From Liolophura sinensis (Eukaryota; Mollusca; Polyplacophora; Chitonida; Chitonidae): 64,000 bases of DNA. A program made the translations under genes and the position numbers. The stretch is taken from contig NC_088306.1 in the NCBI RefSeq assembly GCF_032854445.1, positions 7,873,924 through 7,937,923 of the forward strand. The letters are read 5' to 3'. Positions 46,057 to 57,114 of this stretch are shown here, piece by piece. Position 1 is the stretch's first letter, and every line of letters starts with the position of its first letter. The notes below the pieces were generated by a model, which ran no database searches, was not told where the DNA came from, and saw nothing but the letters and a program-made list of their open reading frames with translations.

Positions 46057-46225
46057 TGGAAGCCGGCTGAGGACATCTCGCCGCACGGCCGCCGCGCAAA
46101 TGGTATTGTTCTCCTGCCGCCACCCACGACCCGCGAGACGCGACACGAGGGGACGAGGACGGCACGCGACCCGTTCGCTATTTGTTCCGTCCTGGTGTCG
46201 CAGGCCGCGACCAATTGATATATAT
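46057..46225. repeat. GC-rich module, copy 1 (inverted relative to copy 2)
   Basis: Reverse complement aligns with 48085-48204: cctcgtgtcgcg, gagaac..taccatt.gc, gagatgtcctca.ccggcttcca. Homology may extend inward by another ~100 bp. Confidence 0.65.
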
Positions 46226-46362
46226 TAGCGTTAAGTCCGACATTCCTATACCATTCGCAGCCAGTAAAGGGCGTTCCAAGTCGATAATCGCAAGATCCAT
46301 TTCCACAACAACGTTTAACACTAACTCCCGAAGACAAAGGTATGTAGGAAATTATACAAATT
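46225..46362 (-). other. Exon-like block, copy 1
   Basis: The minus strand reads ICIISYIPLSSGVSVKRCCG then NGSCDYRLGTPFTGCEWYRN and VGLN, about 44 codons without a stop, aligned with 60787-60922. In the same frame it runs on into the GC-rich module (open to 46002). No ATG precedes it. It may be an exon of a secreted Cys-containing protein or part of a repeat. About four silent and ten replacement differences from copy 2 do not suggest strong constraint. Confidence 0.4.
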
Positions 46363-47090
46363 GCCCTTCGTGCTATAGATTAATACTAGTTATCTGGAGC
46401 GCAGCCCACGCACAGAAAATGACATGTGTTTGTCTGGGTCATTCTTAAACCTTGCACTATACTTATGAAATGGATAAACTTGGAGAGGCTGAGAGTTCAG
46501 AGTTCTTAAATATTGTCTAAGTAGAAAATACTTAGACATCGCCTATACAATATGCAGATATAGCTTGAGACAATATCACTAAAAGTCAGATAAACGCCAT
46601 AGAAAATATCCACAACACGTTGTTTCTAACCTAGTGTACGAAGAACATAAATGTTTTATCCGCTATCCACCGGTATGGTGTAATTTCCAAAATAAATTAA
46701 TGTAGCTAGATCAATAAGAGTTCATTTAATATATTTTACTCTCCCAGATGTATCAGATTGTTTACAGAGCTGCATTGATATCAAAGATTCTAGTTTATGT
46801 CTTTTTTCTCTGAATCTTTCATCTCTATCCAGCTATTTTCTCAGATTTTATCTTCATGATATATTACTATAGTTCTCGATTACACAAGCCGAGTTCTTAG
46901 CGTGGCAACGATGCACAAAATGCCTCATGCAGACAGGGATATAGTTCATGTAATGTGAAAAAACGCTTCTGAGCGTGAATTTATTTCAAAAAGGTAGGAC
47001 TGACACGTAAACACGAGTCTATCCAATAACCTGCAAATCTCGATCTAAACTGTGATTTCCACTTAAATGAAGAACATGACAGACACGCCC
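46363..47090. other. No supported gene; perfect 10-bp hairpin at 46514-46538
   Basis: Stem tgtctaagta / tacttagaca with loop gaaaa. Nothing else recognised. Confidence 0.45.
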
Positions 47091-47094
47091 TCAA

Positions 47095-47250
47095 ACCGAT
47101 ACGGTCGCTGTGAGTTCAAACCCAACCCATGCTGGCCTCCGCTCAGGTCGTATACGTGCCATCAACCTGCGACTGGCCATGGGCTTAATACGACATTTAC
47201 TGGGTTTCATGCCACCATAATGCTGGACGCCGTCGTTTTCTAATCCCATA
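47095..47250 (+). repeat. SINE-A, plus orientation, diverged
   Basis: 'gatacggtcgctgtgagttc', 'cccatgctggcctccgctca' and 'ccaccataatgctggacgcc' in order. It lies between the two inverted GC-rich modules. Confidence 0.7.
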
Positions 47251-47850
47251 AGGTTGGACTAGTTTGAAGCAAGACTTCGAGACACCTCATGCCGGTAAGT
47301 CGTGCAGCCAGGCGTTTTCTTTGTCTCCATTACGTTTGATGTGAGTTACACACGCTATGCGGAATGTCTGTGAACCAGCCTAAAATTAGACTTGTTCATT
47401 TCACGTAGAGCTTGGAAGTGGGCCTGTGATATGCAACGTACGTCCCTAGGACCACGAACAACAATGACAATGAAGTGATCATATGTAATTCCAAATTAGA
47501 AAATAGCGAGAGAAAAACCCTTACCATGTGTTTGTAAACAATATGATTTTAGGTTGTCTCAAGATTAACATACATAGCAGGAGTAGATGGAAAGACATCA
47601 CAGACATCGATGGATACATATTACACATATATAAGAGGATATAGGAAGATGCAGGAAAAACACTATATCAGGGAGAGAATCAGTGCTGAGAAGGGGCGGC
47701 CATTAATATGTTTACTTCGGAACTGGCGTCTGCTGACGTCAGATGAAAAATGTTGACGACAAACCTCAAGTGAACAATGCACTCATGTACACACACAGAT
47801 ATATCATAACTGTAGCTCAAAGGCCATCCTATGTTGTCTCATCGATTCAT
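47251..47850. other. No feature recognised
   Basis: Nothing supported. Confidence 0.35.
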
Positions 47851-47852
47851 TA

Positions 47853-47965
47853 TTGACTTTATTTACTTTATTGGTATTTTACGCCGGGGGAAACGCAGGT
47901 TGCAGGCATATCTGCCCACGTATTTACGACGGAAGAGGAAGTTCATTTCATGAGTGTAGTGCAAA
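47853..47965 (-). repeat. SINE-A left part, internally deleted
   Basis: 'ttattggtattttacgccgg' joins directly to 'gggaaacgcaggttgcaggc' and 'tacgacggaagaggaag'. A plus-strand 168-codon frame (47853-48359) runs through this and the following module and is repeat-derived. Confidence 0.65.
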
Positions 47966-48084
47966 GTTTGCGAATGTCCCAAACAAATACATGTCAATTT
48001 CTATCAGCGGACTACTACTACCGATCTACGTAGGTTTACGTCACAGCCCGCTGCACGAGGACGGAGTAGATCTCACGCTATCCC

Positions 48085-48204
48085 GCACGCCAACGGTACC
48101 GTCTCCGTCCTCTCGTGTCGCGCCAGGCGGCTCGAGAACGGTACCATTCGCACTGTCATCGTGCCGTGGGACGCGGCCTTGGAGATGTCCTCATCCGGCT
48201 TCCA
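48085..48204. repeat. GC-rich module, copy 2
   Basis: Inverted partner of 46057-46225. It ends in ccggcttcca directly before a SINE-A right half. Confidence 0.65.
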
Positions 48205-48280
48205 TATCATTGGTGAGAGGCTCCTTGGTCATTGCGCCGAGCTGGTGTGCTAACCATATCGGCCACGGAGGCCCCCCTTT
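48205..48280 (-). repeat. SINE-A right half (head)
   Basis: 'tcattggtgagaggctcctt' through 'ggccacggaggcccccc'. Confidence 0.75.
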
Positions 48281-48392
48281 CAGATTTTACATGTATTTAT
48301 CGAAATGTTATGGTTTTGGAGTTTTAAGGTATTATTGTTTTTTTTATATGGACATGTAACTGGTTTTCATAATGTCAGTCTTATATATAATG

Positions 48393-48394
<2 letters not shown>

Positions 48395-48462
<68 letters not shown>
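48395..48462. repeat. (AT)n microsatellite
   Basis: 68 bp uninterrupted. Confidence 0.95.
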
Positions 48463-48468
<6 letters not shown>

Positions 48469-48589
48469 GCCTTATTATTGCTTCGAAAACCACTTACTTT
48501 CTCCAGGCTTGCTAAAACATCACCGACATGTCCTAAGGCCACGATCGCCTATTTATAAATTCATTACTAACTCAAAACACCAGCCGACA

Positions 48590-48662
48590 GTCGTCGTCAT
48601 ATGACTGAAAAATTGTTGAGTACGACGTTAAACCCCAAGCACTCACTCACTCACTCACCAGC
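48590..48662 (+). repeat. SINE-E tail fragment, plus orientation
   Basis: 'gtcatatgactgaaaaattg', 'acgacgttaaaccccaagca', then cactcactcactcac; reverse complement of the left ends of 21943 and 45032. Confidence 0.85.
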
Positions 48663-49285
48663 CGACAGCGTAAGAACTGGATTTGAACGTCGACCTTAAT
48701 TGTCTTAATATAGGCACCCAGCGGTTCTAGGCGTTGCACCGATAAGCAAACATGTAGCAGACAACGTTAAATCCAAGCTATCTATGTACTGGATATAATT
48801 TTTACAGAATCTTGCCCATTCAGAAGAGCTGGTGAATTAAATCCAACGTGGTACGCGTTACTAGTGCGTGTCAAAGGCTCAGATTTAAGGCCTAACTCCA
48901 TTTTCCCACTGACGATTGGAATGAAGTATGTGACAGAGGATAAATATGGTAATTGACCGCTGCGGTATTTACTCGCCAATAATCACCCTTATACCGAAGT
49001 GTTTAGCCCGAGGCATTCTCCCACTGACAAAAGCCACCAGGACTCCGTATTCATTAACTAGTCTAGAGGCTCGTGTACCTTTAACCAAACGTCAGATAAA
49101 ATTCGTAGACGATCATTGATCTATTGCCGGCTGGAGTGAGAGTCAACAATACCAGGTGCGTCGAGATGCTGCTGTAAGTTGAAAATAGCGAAGACGACAT
49201 TAATATTAGAGAAACGGCGGTCTGTATAGATTTCCGTCGCCTGGGTTGTCTTTGTTCTTGCAGTTCGCTGGTGGATTAAGCTTCC
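48663..49285. other. No supported gene
   Basis: Nothing recognised. Contains (48782-48979) an unsupported frame. Confidence 0.35.
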
Positions 49286-49299
49286 CGAGGACCTGGAGC

Positions 49300-49513
49300 C
49301 GATTCCACAAAGCCTTTACTGACATAAGTTCAAATTTGAAATGCAATTTGAAAGCTTGTTTTGGGGTTTTAAAATTAAAATTAAAATGTCGTCCCCTTCA
49401 TCAAAGTTTTCTTACGACAAATGTGTGCAAATTTCAACTTCCTGTACCAAAAATTAAACATCGTACTGAGTTTTTAAATTTTGACTTAAGACAGGAAGAG
49501 CTTTGTGAAATCG
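49300..49513. repeat. Fold-back element
   Basis: cgattccacaaagc (49300-49313) and gctttgtgaaatcg (49500-49513) are inverted with 13 of 14 matches, and pairing continues inward ('taagttcaaatttgaaa' against 'ttaaattttgacttaag') for about 40 bp. A MITE-like palindrome. The 111-codon frame across it (49246-49581) is a by-product. Confidence 0.6.
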
Positions 49514-49739
49514 TCCCCTGGGCCCATATTTATCAAATGTCCTTGGATTTAAGTCAAAAATTCAAACACAGTTACAATTAAAATGTTTCGCTCTAGAAAG
49601 TATAAAATGTGTATATTATTTCTTTACTGCAGAACAATGTATTAACCACAATCTGAGCTCTTTCCTGTTTTGAGATTCGCTTTTTAAGAACTTGCTGAGC
49701 TTACGAATTGTCTTAAGTTGCTTGATAAACGCTCACCCT

Positions 49740-50000
49740 AAACGCCATGCATTGTTTCAATGTTATTATATGTTAAATGCGATGAAAACACATTTTTAGT
49801 AATTCTAGACCAGAGACGTTTAATAGATGTTTACATAATTCTTCTTAAGCGATGATGCTTTGGGGTTGTAATTTGCCATTATTTAAGAATTTACATGAAC
49901 TGTTAGAATAAAACCCCGAGGTAAATTGATAAGGAGGCGTATTTCATCGATAACGTATGATCATTAGACCATTATTACAAAGTCTTTGATGCACTGGTTT
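49740..50000 (+). repeat. Dispersed repeat C, 5' part
   Basis: 'tgttaaatgcgatgaaaaca', 'cttcttaagcgatgatgctt', 'gaactgttagaataaaaccc' and 'cgtatttcatcgataacg'. Confidence 0.65.
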
Positions 50001-52183
50001 ACCTTCTGTGCAGTAAGGTTTTTATCTCAAACAACCAAAGTTACATGATGGAGATTTACTTTGCACCGTAAGGAATGAATTAGTGACATTTATATATCAT
50101 CATTTTTTAAATATCTTAGAATTCCTTTAAGGCGTTTCAGATTAAAGGTGTTATGGGACTGGGTGCGGTGAAACTTGTGATGTTGTAATGATGGATATGG
50201 GTGGACGTTTATAACTTCACACATTGGCCATTCCATGGAGATAAAAAATTTGGCACTGTATGAAAGAAATGGCGTTAAACGCCAATTCCTGACATACATC
50301 TGGGAATTGATAATGGTGTTTCTTTCAAAATTTAGAATTATTGTATATGTGGTCTCCGCAGCACAGTACTACTGAAACAGTTGACTTTTTACTTGTATAA
50401 CTATTGTCTCTTCGGGCATCTTTTTTTAGGAGCTGGCAGGAGAATCCCGTAGCCCGCAAAACATACAACTCCTTTGCTCAATGGCTGGATCGGAAAACGT
50501 TTCCACATCATCATCATGTAACTTCGTTTTATTCTGATATCGTAACACTTTATCTGCATACTAGCTCATAAACATAACCCCAGGTTGATGACTGTAGGTG
50601 AACACTATAGATTTTTGAACCATTCAACGATAAGGGAGTAAATTAACTTGCATTGGATTTTATCATTTGTTTATGGATACCTTATGGATTCAAATAGTTT
50701 TTACCGCCATTTTCTGCATTCGTCTGCTTATATGATTGCGGTCAGACTTATTGTTAGAGAAAACCAGATTAGCCGCTGTGAACCTCCGAATACCATCTTT
50801 AGAAGGTTACTGATATGTGTACACGACATTGCTGGAAAACACGTTAAACTGTTGAAACGGCTGCACGAGCTTCGTTGACCACATATTTTGCGTCAAATTT
50901 TAACTATTTTTAAATATTTTATTTATGTATGTATATAAATGTAAAAATGGAAATACTCTTCCCAAAGCAAATCATTCAAACGTTTCACAGAGAAGAAGCA
51001 ATCGATCATCAAAATACTTCAAGAGAAACAAGAATTTATGACAATAATAGTTACGCTTGAATACTTGACAAGATGGCCTCGAGACCAATATCTAGCGATA
51101 TCTGGTCCCGTGGGCCCTCTCCGGATGTACCATTCTTGCTCTGCTATCTGCTATAGGTAAAATCTAACAACCTTGTTATACCCACATGAATAACTGAAAC
51201 TGAATACTCGTTAAACCAGAATCCATGAATTCGATGTTTTGCGAATCTCCTGGTAATCACGCTGTGATTGTTTCATTTTCATTCCTTTGCTAAGAACGTC
51301 TATCAGCATTTCCTTGCTGTATTGTACAGTAATTTCACCGGCTCTGAAAACGGGTCATAGAGGGTTATTAAGGAGCCAGTAGAGAGCGATTATACCAATT
51401 TTTTGGCTTAAATGTGTTTTTGTTTAATAGGTAAATATTTTTATTTCCTCTCACATACCATCTAAATTTTTTTTCTGTCCAATGTATTGTGATAGAACGT
51501 AACTCAATCTTAAACGACTTCTATTTGCGGAAATTGATTTTGGAGAATTGCAAAATAAACCTGCAATATATAGGTTTTTGTACGCATTTTGGTATATGTT
51601 TTTTTTTTTTTTTGAAGATTTTAATACAATTTTATTTAACGGCTATAAAGATATTAACCTTCATGTATTCGTGCCATCGCGCACACTATTTTGCAGCTTC
51701 AATCTACGTACTTTCGCACATTAAACAACATTGTCCCTCTTACAACGTAGAAAGCAGACACCTAAGAACAGTTGCTGAAAGCCTTTGGGGAAGTCTGCAT
51801 CCACCAACAGGCAAATATTGCCTGACAAGCATTGGTGACTCGTCAAAAACTGAATGTTTTGTTATGGTTACACGAAAGCCGGCAACCATCGATGAGTGAC
51901 CATGGATATACTTACATCAGCAATGTTTTAACCATATTATATTTTAAACCATTTCATAAAGAAAACAAAAATAAAACAGTTTATATGCACCTGTAAATGT
52001 GCGTAAATGAAGAGCTTAGTAACAATGGGTTTACATGTATAAGAGCCTAGAAAGTTTCTGGAATCGGACAGACACAATGCCTCATAAAAGTGTCAGTTGG
52101 AGTAAAAAACGAAGAGGAACGATTTCTAATGAAGACATTTGCCCGCAGATTCTAAACTAACCCTGGTGTTCAACGCCACGTGC
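50001..52183. other. No supported gene
   Basis: A 136-codon frame at 51489-51899 starts in AT-rich DNA, crosses a T15 run, and has a more protein-like second half (RHLRTVAESLWGSLHPPTGK). No domain recognised. Other frames are short. Confidence 0.3.
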
Positions 52184-52648
52184 CTCGTCGCTCAGACTGA
52201 TTCGGCTATTTTCGCTGACGACACAAAAACAGATTAATAGTGGGTAGAACGTAAATGGATGGACGGGGAAGTCATCGGTGTTGGGTTTGCGGCTATTTCG
52301 GAAGATCCGGGCACAAAATCTTAATGAGGTAACCAATCGGAGTGGCGCTTTTTCGGCCTATCGAGCGTCTGTTCTTTCTCCTCCGAAAACAAATGCCTAT
52401 GTCTACCTACCATGGTCCCAAGAGACAGGGCATTTGCTCGCTCTTCACCTTTAATCCAGGGTCTCATTTCCCAGGAGTCCGCTGAAAAAGCCAAGAGGAG
52501 CCGTTAAGCCCTGCGTAAGCGTAAGAGTTGTGGCCGTCTGTTTGGCTTGCCATTCCACGCACTACCATCAAGGCCGGCCGGCGAATCACCTATGAATAAT
52601 TACTGGTGAGGAACGCGTAAGGCGATAATCCGGCTCTTTGTTACGTCA
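52184..52648 (+). repeat. 450-bp direct repeat, copy 1
   Basis: Aligns with 63108-63570 over its whole length at roughly 75-80% by eye, with anchors ctcagactgattcggctatt, gcgtctgttctttctc, gaaaacaaatgcc, ggcatttgctcgctcttca and gtctgtttggcttgccatt. A CCAAT lies at 52333-52337. It is GC-richer than its surroundings. No ORF is shared between the copies. Confidence 0.8.
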
Positions 52649-52962
52649 GGGGGATGCATGATACATGTACCTCAGTACCATGGATCTCTGTAACTGTGTT
52701 AGAAGTAAACAACCAAAATCCTGCAAACCTGTATAGAATGAAATCTGTCGAATGCAGCTAAGAACGAAAGCCACTATGATCAATGAGCATATTTTGTAAC
52801 TGTAAGGCGCCAGAGACACAGAGAATAGTAGGCCGATCTTATATACATCTGTAACTTAAGCCGACAGGATATTCGTCATCAGGGACCAGAACTTGGCTAA
52901 AACACCAATCATTTTGTACAAAAAAAAAATCGTTCAACCTCCCGAAAACATCAACATCATTA

Positions 52963-53230
52963 CAGCCCTACAGCAGAGAGAGTAAAACTAGAGCAGCGAT
53001 GACAGTGTGGTAGACGTACAGCATAGAGAGTAAAACCAGAGCAGCAATGACAGTGTGATAGACGTACAGCATAGATAGTAAAACCAGAGCAGCGATGACA
53101 GTGTGATAGCTTGCAAATGGTGACACTTAACCAGTGAGACACTAACTCTTGTCAGTTTACCTCAGTCAAGGTTTTTATTATAACTGTTCATGTAAATGCT
53201 TTAATAGTAGCATTTTACTAGACCCCGAGC
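52963..53230 (-). repeat. Repeat C with a triplicated 48-bp module
   Basis: The module agagtaaaaccagagcagcg + atgacagtgtgatagacgta + cagcat occurs three times in tandem; the last copy continues into the normal repeat C body. The minus-strand 60-codon frame with SHCHRCSGF repeats is a by-product. Confidence 0.85.
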
Positions 53231-54425
53231 ACCATCCCTTAAGCGGAATTGGGTAAAAAATGTTCGCAGTTCGCGAGTTATCTGGTTACAAGTACGGTTC
53301 TCAATACAGGTAGAAAAACTGAATTTAGATGTTGCGCAGATATTTTTGTTTCACAACAAAAATCACTTTAAGATCCGAAATGATGTTGCGATAGTAGGCC
53401 GGCATTATTATTGTTGAGCAATGCTCATTTCATTATCATAAAGGGCGGTTTCCCCTGAAATGTACGTGTTAAAATTTTGGCATACACTGGTGAAAAATGT
53501 AAAAAGCGTATTACACCTTAAAAACTTTCCGTGCGATTCTGTCAGACTTTCGGATGACAATGATTCACCATAAAACACGAAGTCACTGATGCCACGTAGT
53601 GTTTGTGAGACAGAACTTAAGGCCGTTGAGATCCAACTGTCGCGGAGTAAGTGACAAGCAACCATCATCGTCAGACAAGGTACATGTAACAGTTTGACAG
53701 TATTTTATCGTCTTGAATACGTAGCTCTTCAGATATATCGTCGGGTGACGGTTTCTTTATTTTCTCGTATGCCTACTTTCGCGGTAAATTTAATGACTCG
53801 TATATTGCTCACGTCTTTGTCCCCAGTACATGTAATAATCAGAAATGTCAGTCAACTTCTGTTATGAAATGGAAGTCCTATTTTTACTAGTAAAGGATAG
53901 TGTTAAGAGAGAAATAGGATAATGAGCAGAAGATTTTTTCCGGTTACACTATCAGTTTCTGGTATACATGTAGGCTGTTTAACAACGTGGTGCATAATGT
54001 TATAATCCGCCTCTGCCGGTATGCTTGCGTGTTGTTGTGTTTTTGGTTTTCTTTTATTCCTGATACCAGATTCCTGAAACCATTAGATCTAGACATGATC
54101 AAGTGCTATATGTGAGCTGACCCTTTTGTGCGTGAGTGATACACTGGGTTCATGGATTATTATGCGGCAATTCAGCGAACATTACTACAATGAAGTCTGT
54201 CAGATTAACAGTTAAAACTCATTACATATCCACTGTTTATCTTGAAAATTATAACTTCTTTATAGTATCCATGTATTCATTTTTTCATAAATTCATAGAA
54301 ACTCTGGTAACTGCCTGTCTGTGCTTCAACACTGATGTTAGATGTTCTTATCAGCTGACAACACGAATAGTAATTAGGTCTTGAAGACATGATACTGTGT
54401 GAATGATTCTATGTGTCGAAGCATC
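53231..54425. other. No supported gene
   Basis: Frames at 53408-53668 and 54136-54384 lack domains. Confidence 0.35.
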
Positions 54426-54429
54426 GTGC

Positions 54430-54655
54430 AAAGATAATCGGTTTTCAATGATGATGGGAAAACGCAAGGTATGTTCCAGGCGATTGATTAAAATCAGCAT
54501 TCTGATGGTATACCATGCTATAGTACATATGGTGTCGATAATAAAATATGTATCTCTGGAAGCAGGTCTTTGGTTGCAACTGTTCCTATGTGCAATGTGG
54601 CGATGTAATTAAATACGATGAAGGTAAAGCCCCTAGACCCGGTTAAGCGGAATTC
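54430..54655 (-). repeat. Dispersed repeat D, minus copy
   Basis: 'ggtataccatgctatagtac', 'tgtcgataataaaatatgta' and 'cccggttaagcggaatt' match the reverse complement of 55440-55640. Confidence 0.6.
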
Positions 54656-55425
54656 ATGCCAAAAATCATGCAACAGAGCGCCAGACATTCTGGAGGCTTT
54701 GTCCGTATTTACTTACAACAGGATTAAACTCATCGTAAAACTTAAGAAAATTATAGTGAAGGCTTTCCATAGATTAATCTTTACACACGGATTTTTTGCA
54801 TCAATAACTCAAATTGTAGCAAATGTTGTAGGGCGGGACATGTCTGTTTCCGTTTTTATCTGCCAAAAACTTATCAATTGGTTATGTAATCGAAATGCTG
54901 ATAAAACGTTTTGTACTACAAACCTTCTTATGATACGACGACTTTATCTATAAAAAGGTTCAATTTATTAAGGAGTAAGCCTCACCAGTCCCGATCTTTT
55001 TAATTCACTCATTGGTACACTGATAATCTGCTAGCTTTAAACAATCTATACGTAGCAAAGGCTCTGAAAGATTTTTACCTACCTTCGCTGGATTTAATGG
55101 ACTCTCAAGATGGTATATCAAAACAGTTTCCTCTCTCACAGACTGTACGCCAAAAGGAATAGTTTCAATTTTGACATTGTAAATTATCCTTACTTATACA
55201 CCAATATACGGAAGGATCCTGCTTATGGCGTGTACATAAGCCTATCTCGCCTTATTACACCCTGCGTGCTGTGTTACGATTTCAATCAAGGCCTCGAGTT
55301 ATTACTCCAAAAACTAGTGTGTCAAGGTTATTCGATCAAACGCCTTCACTTGAAGTTTCTTAAGTTTTTACGATGAGTATAATTCTCTTGTAAGTAAATA
55401 TGGACAGAGCGTCCAGAATCTCTAG
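54656..55425. other. No supported gene
   Basis: Frames at 54618-54953 and 55110-55376 are AT-rich and lack domains. About 0.8 kb of single-copy sequence lies between two opposed D copies. Confidence 0.35.
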
Positions 55426-55427
55426 CG

Positions 55428-55820
55428 CTCGTCTTCGTGATTGTGTCTAATTCCGCTTAACTCGGGGCTAGGGGAGTTATATTCATCGTGTTGAACTAGC
55501 TCGCTGCTTTGCATATATGGACAGTTGCACTCAATGCGCAACTGAAATACATATTTTATTATCGACAACTTATATTCTAGTAGCGCACACGGTTTGATTA
55601 CTGATTTCACTCAGTCGCCTAGAACATTGCGCCTTTCATACATCATTGAACACTGTTGACTGCTTTTCTTTGAATTATTCAGTCGTATTTTCGTACTTTA
55701 TATACTTTCTTTGTTAGTGTTAAACGTCATTTTTGTTTTTTGAATTGGGCTTGCAATTATTGACCCGGAACGTCCTTATTGGTTGACCTCTGGTAAGTCT
55801 GTTTCGACACAGAAACTCAC
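55428..55820 (+). repeat. Dispersed repeat D, longest copy
   Basis: Contains both the 5' module ('taattccgcttaactcgggg', 'attatcgacaacttatattc') and the 3' module ('tatatactttctttgttagt', 'attgacccggaacgtcctta', 'ggttgacctctggtaagtct'). Confidence 0.7.
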
Positions 55821-56204
55821 TAGTCGTAGTAGACTGACTAGTCATTCAACAAAAGTTGCCTATAACTGCAGGCTCATTGGGAGTTGTCGCATTATATGAA
55901 AACCATGACGATCCAATCGATTACATTCTGATATTATCTGCAAATACCTGATTGGAAGCAAAGATTTTAATCACCCTGTATTTGTTTAATCAATGTCCTG
56001 AATCTCTGAATATGGCTACGATTAAATAAACATCAACAACAGTTTATTTATAGATTTCATCTACGTCTTCTTCTTCTTCTTGTATGGAGGCCACTCTTAT
56101 TCCAATACTAAATCAACCGGAATTAAGATCTGGACAGAGTGTGGGAGGAAGCCGGACGAAAACCCGTGAAGACAAGCACAAAGCCTGACATAGGAACTTC
56201 TCTC

Positions 56205-57058
56205 CAGAAGACGGCTAGTGTACGAATACCTGTTCAACAGGCGCATTGGATACAAGCAGATGATGTGCTTGTAAAAACATTTGGTTCACTTAGTTTTGAT
56301 GAGAGAAAATGACACACAACACTTACAAAATGCCATGTGCACAAATTTTGGGATTCCCTTTTGGTCTGCCATGCAAACATTGAACAGCCAACGGGAATAC
56401 CTGAAACTGAGATTAATGACTTCATTAACCACATTTGAGAAAATTCAGCTATCTCCAGGTGGAGCTTTTGTGACAGGGAGGTCTATAATGTGTCTTTCGA
56501 CATCACTGAAACCGTTTGGATACTAGGCGGAACGAATGTCCAAGATACAAATGGTGACCTTTCTGTTGCTATTGGTACTACCTTAAACGGAGTGAATTCG
56601 TGCCAGACGATCCGTTAAAAATTGTTCTGCTCAGAGCAATATGGCACAATACTTCTGCGTTCCATGAATCACAGCCACAAGTGAAGAGCTTTCCTAATAC
56701 TTTGCTAATCTAGAAACATGTGCGAGACCCAGCAGAGAGTATTCGAAATGTGTATGAAGTACCTCGTATTGGAAGGGAGGCACCTGATTTTCACTGCGTG
56801 ACCTTAAATATTCCAGGTCATCATGTGGCTGCAACAGGGTACTTCTACACATGGCTCAGTGGCAAAACCGTACCTTCAAACACACGGCTTAGTGGCAAAA
56901 CCGTACCTGTCCTTAGTGAATGCAATGACCCAAGGTGTGGGGGTGCGGAAGCGGATTTGTTAGGTAAAATCCCCTCTTGCACGCTTTTCATCTATATCAG
57001 AGCAGACGGAACGATGATGGAACTAAAAATTGACCAAGTCCAGTGCAGAGGTTCGTGA
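56205..57058 (+). pseudogene. Decayed gene or exon, secreted-type protein of unknown family
   Basis: After a splice-acceptor-like ttctctccag (ending 56210), a frame reads RIPVQQAHWIQADDVLVKTF ... DREVYNVSFDITETVWILGG ... with two in-frame TGA codons and is otherwise open for about 140 codons to TAA near 56616. A one-base shift near 56600 continues VPDDPLKIVLLRAIWHNTSA, passes one TAG, then PDFHCVTLNIPGHHVAATGY ... LSECNDPRCGGAEADLLGK ... MMELKIDQVQC to TGA 57056-57058. The Cys spacing and NXT/S sites suggest an extracellular protein. I recognise no family. Both TGAs could be decayed CGA codons. A 33-bp tandem duplication (56855-56887, repeated from 56888) adds LSGKTVP twice. Confidence 0.5.
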
Positions 57059-57114
57059 CACCTTCCTCCGCTGTAGGAAACAGCTCTACAGCCAGTATCT
57101 AGCAACTTAAGAAT

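Noticed and set aside
47853-48359. 168-codon plus-strand frame
   Set aside because: Runs across SINE-A pieces, a GC-rich module and AT-rich DNA; a composite of repeats.
49246-49581. 111-codon plus-strand frame
   Set aside because: Lies across a fold-back repeat; Lys/Leu-rich because of AT content.
52960-53142. Repetitive His/Cys protein (SHCHRCSGF)
   Set aside because: Minus-strand reading of the triplicated repeat C module.
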